Of a stretch of DNA of 51,878 nt, positions 1 to 8,147 are shown one piece after another; positions within the stretch are counted from its first letter, which is position 1; every line of letters starts with the position of its first letter. The notes below the pieces were generated by a model. It did not search any database, had not been told where the DNA came from, and saw nothing but the letters and a program-made list of their open reading frames with translations. Source of the stretch: Elusimicrobiales bacterium. Lineage in GTDB: Bacteria; Elusimicrobiota; Elusimicrobia; Elusimicrobiales; UBA9959. A program made the translations under genes and the position numbers. The DNA lies in the NCBI GenBank assembly GCA_031082205.1, contig JAVHLJ010000016.1:1-51878 (forward strand). Reading direction: 5' to 3'.

Positions 1-1
1 G

Positions 2-340
2 AACCGGACGGTGGCAAACGACTATACGCTGCGTTACAGGAACAAGTTCCTGCAGCTGGCGCCTGAGCAAGCGGTGCGGGTGCGGCCCGGGTTGGTCGTG
101 GTGGTGGAGGAAAGGCTGGACGGTAGCCTGCATCTGAGATTGAAAGGCGTGTATCTGCGATACAAGGCCATTGAAAAGCCCCCGTACAGGGGTTACTATG
201 CGACCAACAAAAGCAAACTGCGGGAGATGGAAAGGCCGCCGAAGGGGTCCTGTGTTCCCGGCAAAGATCACCCCTGGAGACGGTTCAATTGGCCTGGAAA
301 GAACGCGCCGCAACAAACAGCGACGGCCAGGCTACCCTGA
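2..340 (+). CDS. 3' end of an ISNCY-like transposase (cut by window edge)
   Basis: The frame is already open at base 2 and ends at a TGA, so only about the last 112 residues are inside the window. The visible part begins RTVANDYTLRYRNKFLQL and continues with a run of the type VRPGLVVVVEERLDGSLHLR. This resembles the segment after the DDE catalytic core in ISNCY-type integrase-catalytic transposases, where a small beta-rich domain follows the RTV motif. The catalytic acidic residues lie upstream, outside the window, so activity cannot be judged. No terminal inverted repeat is obvious downstream before the next promoter. A GTG at 11 is only an internal codon. The family assignment rests on recalled motif similarity. 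Confidence 0.6.
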   Translation, partial: NRTVANDYTLRYRNKFLQLAPEQAVRVRPGLVVVVEERLDGSLHLRLKGVYLRYKAIEKPPYRGYYATNKSKLREMERPPKGSCVPGKDHPWRRFNWPGKNAPQQTATARLP

Positions 341-420
341 CATTTCTAAAAAACGAAAACCATGACATTTTAACTTGCTTGCAACACCCCCGGGAAAACC
401 CGGCGCGGCCGCCGGGAGCC

Positions 421-449
421 TTGAAAATCGGGGGGGCGTCAGCTATACT
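421..449 (+). promoter_or_regulatory. Sigma-70-type promoter, TTGAAA-17-TATACT
   Basis: TTGAAA at 421-426 and TATACT at 444-449 are separated by 17 bp. The predicted start near 456 gives a leader of about 50 nt before the ATG at 506, which has GGAGGG at 493-498. Confidence 0.7.
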
Positions 450-505
450 TTAAAAGGCGGGCGGAAGGGGTCGTCCTTTTCAACTCAATGCCGGAGGGAA
501 TTTTT

Positions 506-2209
506 ATGAAAGGCAGGAACGAGGCGGTCAACTGGAAACTTGTGCTGGTCCCGGTGGCCGTTCTTAGCGTGGCCTTCGCGGCCGGAACGAAATTCTTCTT
601 CGGGGACGGGCAGCCGGCTGAAGCGCCGGGAACGGCGTCAATAGACTTCGGCGCCGGCCGCGGAGAAGAGCCCGAGGCGCTGGCCTCGAGGAAGATATCG
701 GTCTCTCCCGGCGCTCAGGGGTCCTCCCTGGAAATGTTCCAGGAGGTGAACAAGGAATACTCTTCCGACCGCGCGAAGGATTCCGCCGCCGCGCGGGCCC
801 GGCTGGCCCAGGCCGGGGCGGCCTCCGGGGCCGCGCCGTCCGCGGCCGGGGCCGTGGACGCCTACGGGCAGTACGCCAGGGCGCAGATGGGGGAACTGGA
901 CACCCCTGCCGTCCCGGACCTGCCCAAAGGCCCCGCTCCCTGGATGAAAGGCGCGCCCGGAACGGGCTCGCCCACAGACCCCGCGCTCTCGATGAAGACC
1001 GCGGTGGCCCCCGCGGCCCCGGAAGCCAGGAAGTCGCTTTCCTCGTCCCGCAATTTCGGCAGGGCCGGGTTCTCCTCCGGCGCCGGCCAGACCATGGGAA
1101 GGGACAGGCTGGGCTCCGGCAGGAACGCCGACCTCGCCCGGGGCTCTGACGGGCGTTTCTCGGCCAACACGGTAGCCAATTCCAGGACATCCTCTCCCGG
1201 CTTCGGCGGCGAAGGCGGCGGAGAAGGGGGCCTCTCCTCGGGCTCGGGCTCCTCCTCCGCCGGCGGCGGCTCCTCCGCCTCGGGCAGTTCGTCCGGCGGC
1301 TCCATGGGGGGCCCGCTGACGACCGCACACAAGGAGAAGCCGTTCCCGTTCCTTGCGATATGGCCCAACCAGGTGCATTTCGGCACGCTCAAGAGGTACG
1401 AGACCGCCTACAGGGTGATAAACGTGATGAACACCGGCGGCGCGGCGCTGAAGATAAAGAAGGTCTCCAACCTCGACCCGGACGCCCCGTTCAGCCTGGC
1501 CAACAACACCTGCGACGGGAAGAACCTGGCCCCCGGCGAAGGCTGCTCCTTCCGCGTGAAGTTCAGCCCCCTCGGCGTCAAGGACTATATAACCGGCTTC
1601 GAGGTCGAGACCGACGACAACGACCTAAACTCCTACTATGCCGGACTGATAGAGGCCAAGGGCGTATCGGTATACAACTACTGGGCCTACCTGCTGCGCT
1701 ACAACGGCCTGAGCGGCACGCTGGGCAAGGCCGATTTCGGGCAGATGAGCGCCGGCGCCTCCAATACGCAGAACATCTACGTGATAAACACCTCGGACAC
1801 GGAGTGGCGGGACATAAAGCTGGACAAGAGCGGCCTGCCCGCCGGCTACTCGGTGACCTCGGAGACCTGCACCGGCAAGACCTTCGGCGCGTGGGGCTAC
1901 TGCCGAGTCACCGTCAAGTTCGCCCCGACCGACGACACCATGAGCGGCCTCAACCGCAAGTACGGGAAATACAATACCGTCAACGTCAACACCAAGGCCT
2001 CGGGCCTCAACGCGAATCCCCGCTACCCGGAGGTCATAGACAGCCTGAACTTCTCCAGGCCCAAGGGCGTGATAAAGCTCAAGGGCAGGGGAGGGATATT
2101 CAACAGGCAGTTCTACGACCGGGCGGCCGTCACCGTGGAGGCCGAGGCCTGCTCCAGGTTCCCGGTCAAGGGACTTTTCAAGTCGGGACGATACTGGTAC
2201 TTCAGGTAG
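506..2209 (+). CDS. Membrane-anchored protein with two ASH-like (choice-of-anchor D) domains
   Basis: 568 residues from ATG 506. This start is chosen because GGAGGG lies 7 nt upstream; an in-frame ATG at 488 lacks such a site. Residues 10-32 are one hydrophobic segment, a signal anchor or uncleaved signal. Residues 35-280 are Ala/Gly/Ser/Pro-rich and probably disordered, with a Gly/Ser run just before the folded part. From about 286 there are two beta-sandwich repeats with the ASPM-SPD-2-Hydin pattern. Each carries a paired-cysteine signature (CDGKNLAPGEGC and CTGKTFGAWGYC) followed by VKFSP or VKFAP. Such domains are usually found in surface or periplasmic proteins. The gene is monocistronic, with its own promoter and terminator. 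No enzymatic motif is visible and the function is unknown. Confidence 0.7.
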   Translation: MKGRNEAVNWKLVLVPVAVLSVAFAAGTKFFFGDGQPAEAPGTASIDFGAGRGEEPEALASRKISVSPGAQGSSLEMFQEVNKEYSSDRAKDSAAARARLAQAGAASGAAPSAAGAVDAYGQYARAQMGELDTPAVPDLPKGPAPWMKGAPGTGSPTDPALSMKTAVAPAAPEARKSLSSSRNFGRAGFSSGAGQTMGRDRLGSGRNADLARGSDGRFSANTVANSRTSSPGFGGEGGGEGGLSSGSGSSSAGGGSSASGSSSGGSMGGPLTTAHKEKPFPFLAIWPNQVHFGTLKRYETAYRVINVMNTGGAALKIKKVSNLDPDAPFSLANNTCDGKNLAPGEGCSFRVKFSPLGVKDYITGFEVETDDNDLNSYYAGLIEAKGVSVYNYWAYLLRYNGLSGTLGKADFGQMSAGASNTQNIYVINTSDTEWRDIKLDKSGLPAGYSVTSETCTGKTFGAWGYCRVTVKFAPTDDTMSGLNRKYGKYNTVNVNTKASGLNANPRYPEVIDSLNFSRPKGVIKLKGRGGIFNRQFYDRAAVTVEAEACSRFPVKGLFKSGRYWYFR

Positions 2210-2228
2210 GCGCCTTTACCGGGAAAAG

Positions 2229-2259
2229 GCCCGTCCGCCTCAGGCGGGCGGGCTTTTTT
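2229..2259 (+). terminator. Intrinsic terminator
   Basis: GCCCGTCCGCC (2229-2239), loop TCA and GGCGGGCGGGC (2243-2253) form an 11-bp stem with one G-U pair, followed by six T. It ends the ASH-domain gene and abuts the stop of the convergent DUF192 gene. Confidence 0.85.
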
Positions 2260-2723
2260 CATTCGGAAAGGAAGGAAACCCGGGCCCCGGGCCTCGCTCC
2301 GCAGGCGGCGGCCGCGCCGGAGGATATCTCCAGCACGTAAGCCCCGGAACCGGAAACCCTGGCGACTTCCGAATCGGCAGCTCCCGGCCGGGTGCGCGGA
2401 ACCCCCGCGGCGACGGAAGATATCCGCAGCGCACCGTCGATGAATACGATATCCAGGTCCACCAGGGTGTTCTTCATCCAGAAAAGCCGTTCCCCGGTCG
2501 AGGGGAAGACGAAAAGCATGCCGGAATCCGGGGCCAGGCCCGGCCTCTCCATGAGGCCCCGCGCGTGCTCCTCCGGGGTCAGCGCCAGCTCGACGCTTAT
2601 CTTTTTTCCGCATGGGAGCACCGCGTATTTTATTTCCGAGGAGGCGTCGGAACGCGCCGGCGCTCCGCCGTGGGGCCCGCCGCAGGCCGCCAGCGCCAGG
2701 AGCAGGGGCAGCGCCCGTCTCAC
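2259..2723 (-). CDS. DUF192 family lipoprotein
   Basis: 154 residues from a GTG at 2723 that overlaps the upstream gene's stop (GTGA). This start gives a short lipoprotein signal [14 protein letters not shown], with lipobox LAAC, so the mature protein would be lipid-anchored. The DUF192 core follows: [17 protein letters not shown], then [19 protein letters not shown], then LDIVFID. This is the MxF-xMKNT pattern typical of the family (YidC-associated or ProQ-like periplasmic proteins of unknown biochemical role). A longer reading frame extends upstream, but it would cover the previous gene. It is the last gene of a three-gene minus-strand unit. Confidence 0.8.
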   Translation of the reverse strand: MRRALPLLLALAACGGPHGGAPARSDASSEIKYAVLPCGKKISVELALTPEEHARGLMERPGLAPDSGMLFVFPSTGERLFWMKNTLVDLDIVFIDGALRISSVAAGVPRTRPGAADSEVARVSGSGAYVLEISSGAAAACGARPGARVSFLSE

Positions 2724-3226
2724 GGCGGTGTCTCCCCGCCCGCGGCCGTATCGCTGGAGGAGGAGACCTCCTCCTCGGGGGGAAGCGCCGCCTCGGCCGC
2801 GTCCAGGCGGCGCTTTATCTCTCCCGCGCGTCGCCAATAGTAAGGGAGATCGAGGCCGTAGACCCGGAAAACCCCGGCCAGGCCGCCTGTCTTTTTATAG
2901 AGGGCGGCGGCCTCTTTCAGGGCTATATCCCTCTCGAGGGCCAGCTCGGCGAGGGCTATGACCTCCTGCCGGTGGAAGCCCCTCTCGCCCAGCGAGAGCA
3001 GCTCCCTCACCGGCTCGCTGCCGCCGAAAAGAGAGTACGCGGAGGCCGTTCCGAGCTCCACGGCGTAAAGCCCGGCGAAGCGCCGGAGATGGTTCTTGGG
3101 AAGGACCTCCCCGTCCTCCCGTACCAGTCCGCCGGGGCTCACCTCGGCCCCCATGTAGACCTGGGCCGAGGCCGGCGCCGCGAGGGCCGGCGCGGCCAGC
3201 AGGACCGCGAGGATGGTCGCTTTCAC
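2720..3226 (-). CDS. Secreted protein of unknown function
   Basis: 168 residues from a GTG at 3226, which lies 11 nt after the upstream stop. The first 20 residues form a clean Sec signal peptide ending ALAAPASA. The mature part is mostly helical and charged. It includes the segments [18 protein letters not shown] and [19 protein letters not shown], with a tail rich in Glu and Ser. It is translationally coupled to the DUF192 gene, so the two may act together in the envelope. I do not recognise the family. Confidence 0.65.
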   Translation of the reverse strand: MKATILAVLLAAPALAAPASAQVYMGAEVSPGGLVREDGEVLPKNHLRRFAGLYAVELGTASAYSLFGGSEPVRELLSLGERGFHRQEVIALAELALERDIALKEAAALYKKTGGLAGVFRVYGLDLPYYWRRAGEIKRRLDAAEAALPPEEEVSSSSDTAAGGETPP

Positions 3227-3237
3227 GGACGGGGCCG

Positions 3238-3471
3238 TCAGATGGATGTAGTGACCAGCGTCTCGGTGCTGAGGACGCCGGGGATGGGCCGGATCTCCTG
3301 CACTACCGTGTTGGAAAGGGCGGGGAGATCGTCGGTCTCCATGTCGAGGACCAGGTCCCAGCGGCCGAACACTGCCGACATGTGGACCACGCTCTTGAGC
3401 GCCTTCAGCCTGGAGAGCGCCTGCTTCTCCTTGCCGGGCATGAGCTTCACAAGAACAAGACCTGTAACCAT
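3238..3471 (-). CDS. Stand-alone Lrp/AsnC ligand-binding (RAM) domain protein
   Basis: 77 residues, ATG at 3471 with AGGAG 6 nt upstream. The whole protein is the effector-binding half of an Lrp/AsnC regulator: MVTGLVLVKLMPGKEKQAL, then a FGRWDLVLDMETDD core, then IRPIPGVLSTETLVTT at the end. There is no helix-turn-helix. Such free RAM domains form oligomers and bind amino acids or partner regulators, but their roles are poorly known. It is the first gene of the minus-strand unit with a -10 box about 37 nt upstream. Confidence 0.85.
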   Translation of the reverse strand: MVTGLVLVKLMPGKEKQALSRLKALKSVVHMSAVFGRWDLVLDMETDDLPALSNTVVQEIRPIPGVLSTETLVTTSI

Positions 3472-3508
3472 TTTTTTCTCCTGACCGCGGGGTGTTTCCC
3501 TTTCACAG

Positions 3509-3514
3509 ATTATA
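3509..3514 (-). promoter_or_regulatory. -10 box of the RAM-DUF192 unit
   Basis: On the minus strand this reads TATAAT, giving a leader of roughly 30 nt with an AGGAG site. It is divergent from the dtd promoter 60 bp away. No convincing -35 is seen. Confidence 0.5.
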
Positions 3515-3570
3515 TCAACGAAAAGCCGCGCCGCGAAAGTCCAGGGAGAATACGCGGCCTCCTATTATTC

Positions 3571-3576
3571 TATAAT
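3571..3576 (+). promoter_or_regulatory. -10 box giving a near-leaderless dtd mRNA
   Basis: A perfect TATAAT ends 10 nt before the ATG at 3587. Transcription would begin within a few bases of the start codon, and there is no ribosome-binding site. The ATG at 3575 overlaps the box itself, so it cannot be the start. Confidence 0.6.
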
Positions 3577-3586
3577 GTCGGTTCCT

Positions 3587-4033
3587 ATGAGGGCACTTCT
3601 GCAGCGCGTGAGCGAAGCGTCGGTCACGGTGGACGGCTCGGTCGCCGCCTCCATCGGGCCCGGCCTGCTCGTCCTGCTCGGCGTGGGCCGGGACGACTCG
3701 GCCGACGACGCCGTCAGCCTGGCCGGGAAGACGGCCTCGCTCCGGATATTCTCCAACGCCGCGGGGAAGTTCGACCTCTCCGTGCTGGACGCCGGCGGCG
3801 AGGCCCTGGTCGTCTCCCAGTTCACGCTCTACGCCGACTCCTCCAGGGGACGGCGCCCGGACTTCGCCGCCGCGGCGGGGCCCGACAAGGCCGAAGCCCT
3901 GTACCTGGATTTCGCCGACGCTCTTCGCGCAAGGGGCGTCACCGTGAAGACCGGCGTGTTCGGGGCCGACATGGAAGTGCGGCTCGTCAACGACGGGCCC
4001 GTCACGATCTGGCTGGACACGGAACAGCCGTAA
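3587..4033 (+). CDS. dtd: D-aminoacyl-tRNA deacylase
   Basis: 148 residues, the usual length. It hydrolyses D-amino acids (and misloaded glycine) from tRNA in the cytoplasm. The start is set at 3587 because the protein then begins [13 protein letters not shown], the canonical Dtd N-terminus. The active-site motifs are intact: [17 protein letters not shown] in the middle and [10 protein letters not shown] near the end, including the cross-subunit Gly-Pro. The M20 peptidase gene follows after 16 nt and may be cotranscribed. Confidence 0.93.
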   Translation: MRALLQRVSEASVTVDGSVAASIGPGLLVLLGVGRDDSADDAVSLAGKTASLRIFSNAAGKFDLSVLDAGGEALVVSQFTLYADSSRGRRPDFAAAAGPDKAEALYLDFADALRARGVTVKTGVFGADMEVRLVNDGPVTIWLDTEQP

Positions 4034-4049
4034 GTCCCGGGTACCCCGC

Positions 4050-5219
4050 ATGAACATCGACATAGACCGCCGGCGGCTCAAAACTTCCTTCATGGAGCTG
4101 GCCCGCATCCCTTCGCCCTGCGGCGGGGAAGGCGCGCTGGCGCGCCGCCTGGAGAGGGAGCTGAAAGCCCTGGGCGCCCGGGTCATGACGGACGACGCCG
4201 GCCGCATGACCGGCGGAGCCTGCGGGAACCTGCTGGCTTTCCTCCCCGGCACGGTGCCGGCCGAGCCGCTGCTGCTGGCCGCCCACATGGACACCGTCGG
4301 TCCCTGCTCCCGGATCACCCCGCTGGACAAGGGGGGGCGCATAACCTCGGACGGCACGAGCGTGCTGGGCGCCGACTGCAAGGCCGGCATAGCCGTCATG
4401 CTGGAAGCCGTGCGCTCGCTGCGCGCCTCCGGCGCCCCCGTCCCGCCGCTCGAGATGGTCTTCACCGTCAGCGAGGAGATGGGTCTCCTGGGCGCCAGGC
4501 ACCTGGACTACTCCCGGCTTTCCGCCAGGCGCGGGCTGGTCCTGGACAGCGAACGGCCCCTGGACCAGGTGACCGTCAGCGCCCCGGCCGCCGACCGGGT
4601 GGAGATAAAAGTTTACGGCGTCGCCGCCCACGCCGGCGTAGCGCCGGAGAAGGGGATCTCGGCCATAAAGCTGGCCTCCGAAGCGCTGGCGAAGATGAGG
4701 CTCGGACGCATAGACCGCGAGACCACGGCCAACATAGGCGTTATACGCGGCGGCGACGCCATCAACGTGGTGACGCCGCTGGTGGAGCTGCAGGGCGAGG
4801 CGCGCAGCCACCGGCTCTCCAGCCTGAAAAGGCAGACCGGCCACATGGAAAGCTGTTTCCGCCGCGCGCTGGAGGGGAAATGGGTGGAGTCGGGGTCCGG
4901 CAGGCTGAAGCCCTCTTACGAATTTTCGGCGGAAAGGAAATACACCGGCATGAAGGTGCCGGCCTCCAGCCCGGTGCTGAGACTGGTGTCGGAAGCCATG
5001 AAAAAACGGGGCATGACCATGAAAAGGACCGCCTCCGGCGGAGGCACCGACGCCAACGTGATGTACGGACACGGCATAGAGGCGCCCGTTATGGCCACCG
5101 GCATGCGGGAAGTCCACACCACCTCGGAGTACCTCATCCTTGATGAATTCTACGCCTGCGCCGGGATAGCCGCGGACGTGATCGCCGGCTGGGCCTCGCG
5201 CGGACCGGGCACGCCGTGA
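4050..5219 (+). CDS. M20-family metallopeptidase (PepT-like)
   Basis: 389 residues. The order fits the M20/PepT-like hydrolases that use two zinc ions. A first metal histidine and aspartate lie in AAHMDTVGP (about residues 73-81), a bridging aspartate in LGADCKAG, the catalytic glutamates in TVSEEMGLLG, a further aspartate in LVLDSERPL, and the last histidine in REVHTTSEYL. A lid/dimerisation domain sits between about 185 and 290. The sequence resembles tripeptide aminopeptidase or the YqjE-type enzymes more than succinyl-diaminopimelate desuccinylase, but the substrate cannot be fixed. There is no signal peptide, so it should be cytoplasmic. Confidence 0.85.
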   Translation: MNIDIDRRRLKTSFMELARIPSPCGGEGALARRLERELKALGARVMTDDAGRMTGGACGNLLAFLPGTVPAEPLLLAAHMDTVGPCSRITPLDKGGRITSDGTSVLGADCKAGIAVMLEAVRSLRASGAPVPPLEMVFTVSEEMGLLGARHLDYSRLSARRGLVLDSERPLDQVTVSAPAADRVEIKVYGVAAHAGVAPEKGISAIKLASEALAKMRLGRIDRETTANIGVIRGGDAINVVTPLVELQGEARSHRLSSLKRQTGHMESCFRRALEGKWVESGSGRLKPSYEFSAERKYTGMKVPASSPVLRLVSEAMKKRGMTMKRTASGGGTDANVMYGHGIEAPVMATGMREVHTTSEYLILDEFYACAGIAADVIAGWASRGPGTP

Positions 5220-5265
5220 ACGGGTTCCCGCAGCCGGGACCGCGGGCCCTCCGCCCGTTCCGCCG

Positions 5266-6630
5266 ATGAGCTCCGGCGCGGCCCGGCCGGGGAGCATGAG
5301 GGAGGTGGTGAATACCGCCTACCCGCTTATACTCTCCACCGCATCGTCCACGGTGATGCAATTCGTCAACCGGATCTTCCTGGCGCATTACGGCCCGGAC
5401 GAGCTGGCGGCCTGCGTGCCCGCGGGCCTCCTGGCCTTCGTCTTCGCCTGTTTCTTCGTCGGCACCGCCTCCTACACCAACGCCTTCGTCTCGCAGTATC
5501 ACGGCAGGGGCAAGTACGCCAGCGTCTCGGTGGCCGTATGGCAGGGCGTCCTGCTCGCGATAGCGGCCGGGCTGCTGCTGATGGCGCTCACGCCGCTGGG
5601 CCACTACCTCATCTCCGTCTCGGGCCACCCGCCGGCCGTGATAGAGCTGGAAAAGCGGTACTTCCTGATACTGAACGCGACGGGCATCATCTTCCTCTGC
5701 AACGTCGCCCTGTCCTCCTTCTTCACGGGACGGGGCCTGACCAAGATACCGATGGCGGTGAACATGGCGGGCAACGCCTTCTGCGTGCTCCTCTCCTGGA
5801 CGCTGATCTTCGGCAAAGGCCCGGCGCCGGAACTGGGGATCGCCGGCGCGGCCTGGGCGATGGTCGGGGGCCAGCTTCTCATGCTGGTCCTCTACCTGCG
5901 GCTGATCCTCTCTCCCTACAACAGGGCGCGGTACCGCACAAGCCGGCTGGTCAGCTTCCACCGCCCGCTTTTCCTGCGCCTGATAAAGTACGGCGCCCCC
6001 AACGGCGTGGGCTTCTTCCTGGACATCGCGGCCTTCGCGGCCTTCATCTTCATAGTGGGGGCGATGGACAAGGTGTCGCTGGCGGCCAGCAACATAATCG
6101 CCTCCCTCAACCAGCTGGCTTTCATGCCGATGATAGGGCTGGGCATGGCGGCGCTGACGCTGGTCGGCAGGTACGTGGGAATGCGAAAGCCGGAACTTTC
6201 GATGCGGGTCGCGGCCAACGCCGCCCGCCTCGCGGCGCTGTACGGCGCCGCGCTGGGGGCCGTCTTCTTCGCCTTCCCCGGGCTCTTCGTGAACATCTTC
6301 GGCTCGGGGCAGGAGGCGCTCTACGCGGCCATCCTGGCGGAGAGCCGGCCGGTAATGCGCGTCCTGGCCTTCTTCATCTTCTTCGACGCGATAGGGATAG
6401 TCTACGCCGACGCGCTGCGAGGGGCGGGGGACACGCGGTTCCAGATGCTAGGCGCCAGCGCGGCGGCCTGGATACTGTTCGTGCCCGGGATCTGGTACAT
6501 CACCCACGGCGGAGGCGAGCTGATACACGCCTGGGCCTGGGCCGCCTTCTACATCCTCCTGCTGGCCGTCTTCTTCTGGCTGCGCTGGCGCTCCGGCCTC
6601 TGGCGCCGCATCGACATCCTGAAGAAATAA
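5266..6630 (+). CDS. MATE-family efflux transporter
   Basis: 454 residues with about twelve hydrophobic segments in two homologous halves, as in Na+- or H+-coupled multidrug/toxin exporters. The N-half contains VNTAYPLILSTASSTVMQFV and NRIFLAHYGPDELAA; the C-half has the matching LDIAAFAAFIFIVGAMDKV. It belongs to the NorM/DinF side of the superfamily; substrates are unknown. It begins 46 nt after the peptidase stop. Its own stop codon lies inside the left arm of the inverted-repeat element that follows. Confidence 0.88.
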   Translation: MSSGAARPGSMREVVNTAYPLILSTASSTVMQFVNRIFLAHYGPDELAACVPAGLLAFVFACFFVGTASYTNAFVSQYHGRGKYASVSVAVWQGVLLAIAAGLLLMALTPLGHYLISVSGHPPAVIELEKRYFLILNATGIIFLCNVALSSFFTGRGLTKIPMAVNMAGNAFCVLLSWTLIFGKGPAPELGIAGAAWAMVGGQLLMLVLYLRLILSPYNRARYRTSRLVSFHRPLFLRLIKYGAPNGVGFFLDIAAFAAFIFIVGAMDKVSLAASNIIASLNQLAFMPMIGLGMAALTLVGRYVGMRKPELSMRVAANAARLAALYGAALGAVFFAFPGLFVNIFGSGQEALYAAILAESRPVMRVLAFFIFFDAIGIVYADALRGAGDTRFQMLGASAAAWILFVPGIWYITHGGGELIHAWAWAAFYILLLAVFFWLRWRSGLWRRIDILKK

Positions 6631-6954
6631 GGAAGAACTATGCCGGGGGCATGTCGGCGGTTCGCTTCAAAAAAAACGTTTCAGTCTCCCTCGCCTGGCC
6701 TTCGCTCCGCCACGGGTTCGGCTTTCTAAAATACACCCGGCGCTTCGCTCGGCCGGGCACGAACTCGGCCTGCGCGCATAGCGCGCCAGGCCTCGGACAT
6801 TCATGCCCGTCCGGCAGTGCCGGTTCCCGAGCTCCGCTTGGGCAAAGCCTCCGATGTGGCTTCGGAAGGCCCGGCGAGGGATACTTCCCACTGCGCGACC
6901 CTGGTTTTGCGAGGTGAGGGCACGCCGTGCCCCCGGAATAGTTCTTCCTTATTT
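6625..6954. mobile_element. MITE-like non-coding element with terminal inverted repeats
   Basis: The only gap above 300 bp in the window. Its ends are inverted repeats: AAATAAGGAAGAACTAT at 6625-6641 has its exact reverse complement at 6938-6954. The similarity continues inward (CCGGGGGCA and beyond), about 29 of 32 positions by eye. The core reads TA-AGGAAGAAC...GTTCTTCCT-TA, which fits a TA target duplication as made by IS630/Tc1-mariner enzymes. No plausible gene is inside. Several short palindromes are present, such as GCGCGC-ATA-GCGCGC. The left end overlaps the MATE stop codon and the right end lies just before the next gene's promoter. A degenerate relative is at 37248. Confidence 0.65.
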
Positions 6955-6973
6955 TTGCTAATATTAAATCCCG

Positions 6974-8134
6974 ATGAAGCTGCCGAGAGTGAAACTGTCC
7001 AGCGCGCCGGCGGGCCCCAACGCCTTCCGCCGCATGATCGAGGCCGCCGACCGCGAACTGCGGCCGGGCGACCTGGCCGCCGTCTACGACCGCAACGGCC
7101 AGCCCTACGGCGTGGGCCTCTTCAACCCGCGCAGCCAGATAGCCCTGCGCATCTTCACCCGCGACAACCCCGAGACCTTCGATATCGACGCCTGGCTGGC
7201 CGCGCGGGTGGGCCGCGCCGTGGAGTTCCGCCGCGAAGTGCTGCGGCTCCCGGAGACCACCGACGCGTACCGCATGGTCCACGACTACGGAGACGGCCTG
7301 CCGGGCCTGACGGCCGATATCTACGGCGGCCACATCGTTCTTGAGTTCTATTCGCTGGGCATGTTCAAGATGGCCGCTTCGATAGAGAAGGCCTTCCGCC
7401 TCCATTACCCGGACGCCGTCTTCCATCACCGCGCGACCTCTTTCACCCAGGAAATGGAAGGATTCGAACTGCAGCCGGAGGCCGCGCGCCCCAGGGTCAG
7501 GATAAAAGAGAACGGCGTGCTCTTCGAAGTGACCCCGTCGGGCGGCTACAAGACCGGCTTCTTCTGCGACCAGCGCGAGAACCGCCTGCTGGCCGCCGCC
7601 CTGGCCAGGGGCAGGAGCGTGGTGGACCTCTGCTCCTATACCGGCGGCTTCGGCATCTACGCCGCCAGGCTCGGCGGCGCGAAGGACGCGACCTGCGTGG
7701 AACTCGACCCCGAGGCCTCGGCCCAGTGCAAGCGCAACGCCAATATAAACAAGGTCAAAGTGGACTCGGTCTGCGTCGACGCTTTCGCCTACCTGCGCCA
7801 GATGCAGGCCAACAAAAGAAAGTTCGGCCTTGTGGTCCTGGACCCCTACAAGGTCGTCTCCTCCCGCGAGGAAAAAGAGAAGGGCCTCTACAAGTACAAG
7901 GATTTCAACCGCCTCGCGATGGCGCTGGCCGACGAGGGAGCGGTGTTCGTCACCTGCTCGTGCAGCGGCATGGTCTCCATGCAGGAATTCTCGCAGGTAG
8001 TGCGGGCGGCCGCGGCCTCCTCGGGCAAGCGCCTGCAGATCTTCAAGAAGACCGGCGCGGGCTCGGACCACCCCGTCGCGGCCGACTACCCCGAGGGGGA
8101 ATACCTCAAGGCCATCTGGGCGAGGGTGTATTGA
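6974..8134 (+). CDS. RlmI/RlmK-like class I SAM-dependent rRNA methyltransferase
   Basis: 386 residues. An N-terminal PUA-like part (about 1-75) precedes a middle domain and a Rossmann methyltransferase. Signatures are GGYKTGFFCDQRENR before the fold, SAM-binding motif I DLCSYTGGFGIYAA, acidic VELDPEA, and a post-motif VLDPYK where the 23S cytosine-C5 methyltransferases usually have LDPPK. A cysteine pair, VTCSCSG, occupies the position of the catalytic cysteine. The likely substrate is a 23S rRNA cytosine. A -10-like TAATAT ends 9 nt before the ATG and no ribosome site is visible, so the mRNA may be leaderless. Confidence 0.85.
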   Translation: MKLPRVKLSSAPAGPNAFRRMIEAADRELRPGDLAAVYDRNGQPYGVGLFNPRSQIALRIFTRDNPETFDIDAWLAARVGRAVEFRREVLRLPETTDAYRMVHDYGDGLPGLTADIYGGHIVLEFYSLGMFKMAASIEKAFRLHYPDAVFHHRATSFTQEMEGFELQPEAARPRVRIKENGVLFEVTPSGGYKTGFFCDQRENRLLAAALARGRSVVDLCSYTGGFGIYAARLGGAKDATCVELDPEASAQCKRNANINKVKVDSVCVDAFAYLRQMQANKRKFGLVVLDPYKVVSSREEKEKGLYKYKDFNRLAMALADEGAVFVTCSCSGMVSMQEFSQVVRAAAASSGKRLQIFKKTGAGSDHPVAADYPEGEYLKAIWARVY

Positions 8135-8147
8135 GGGGGAGGGGGAA

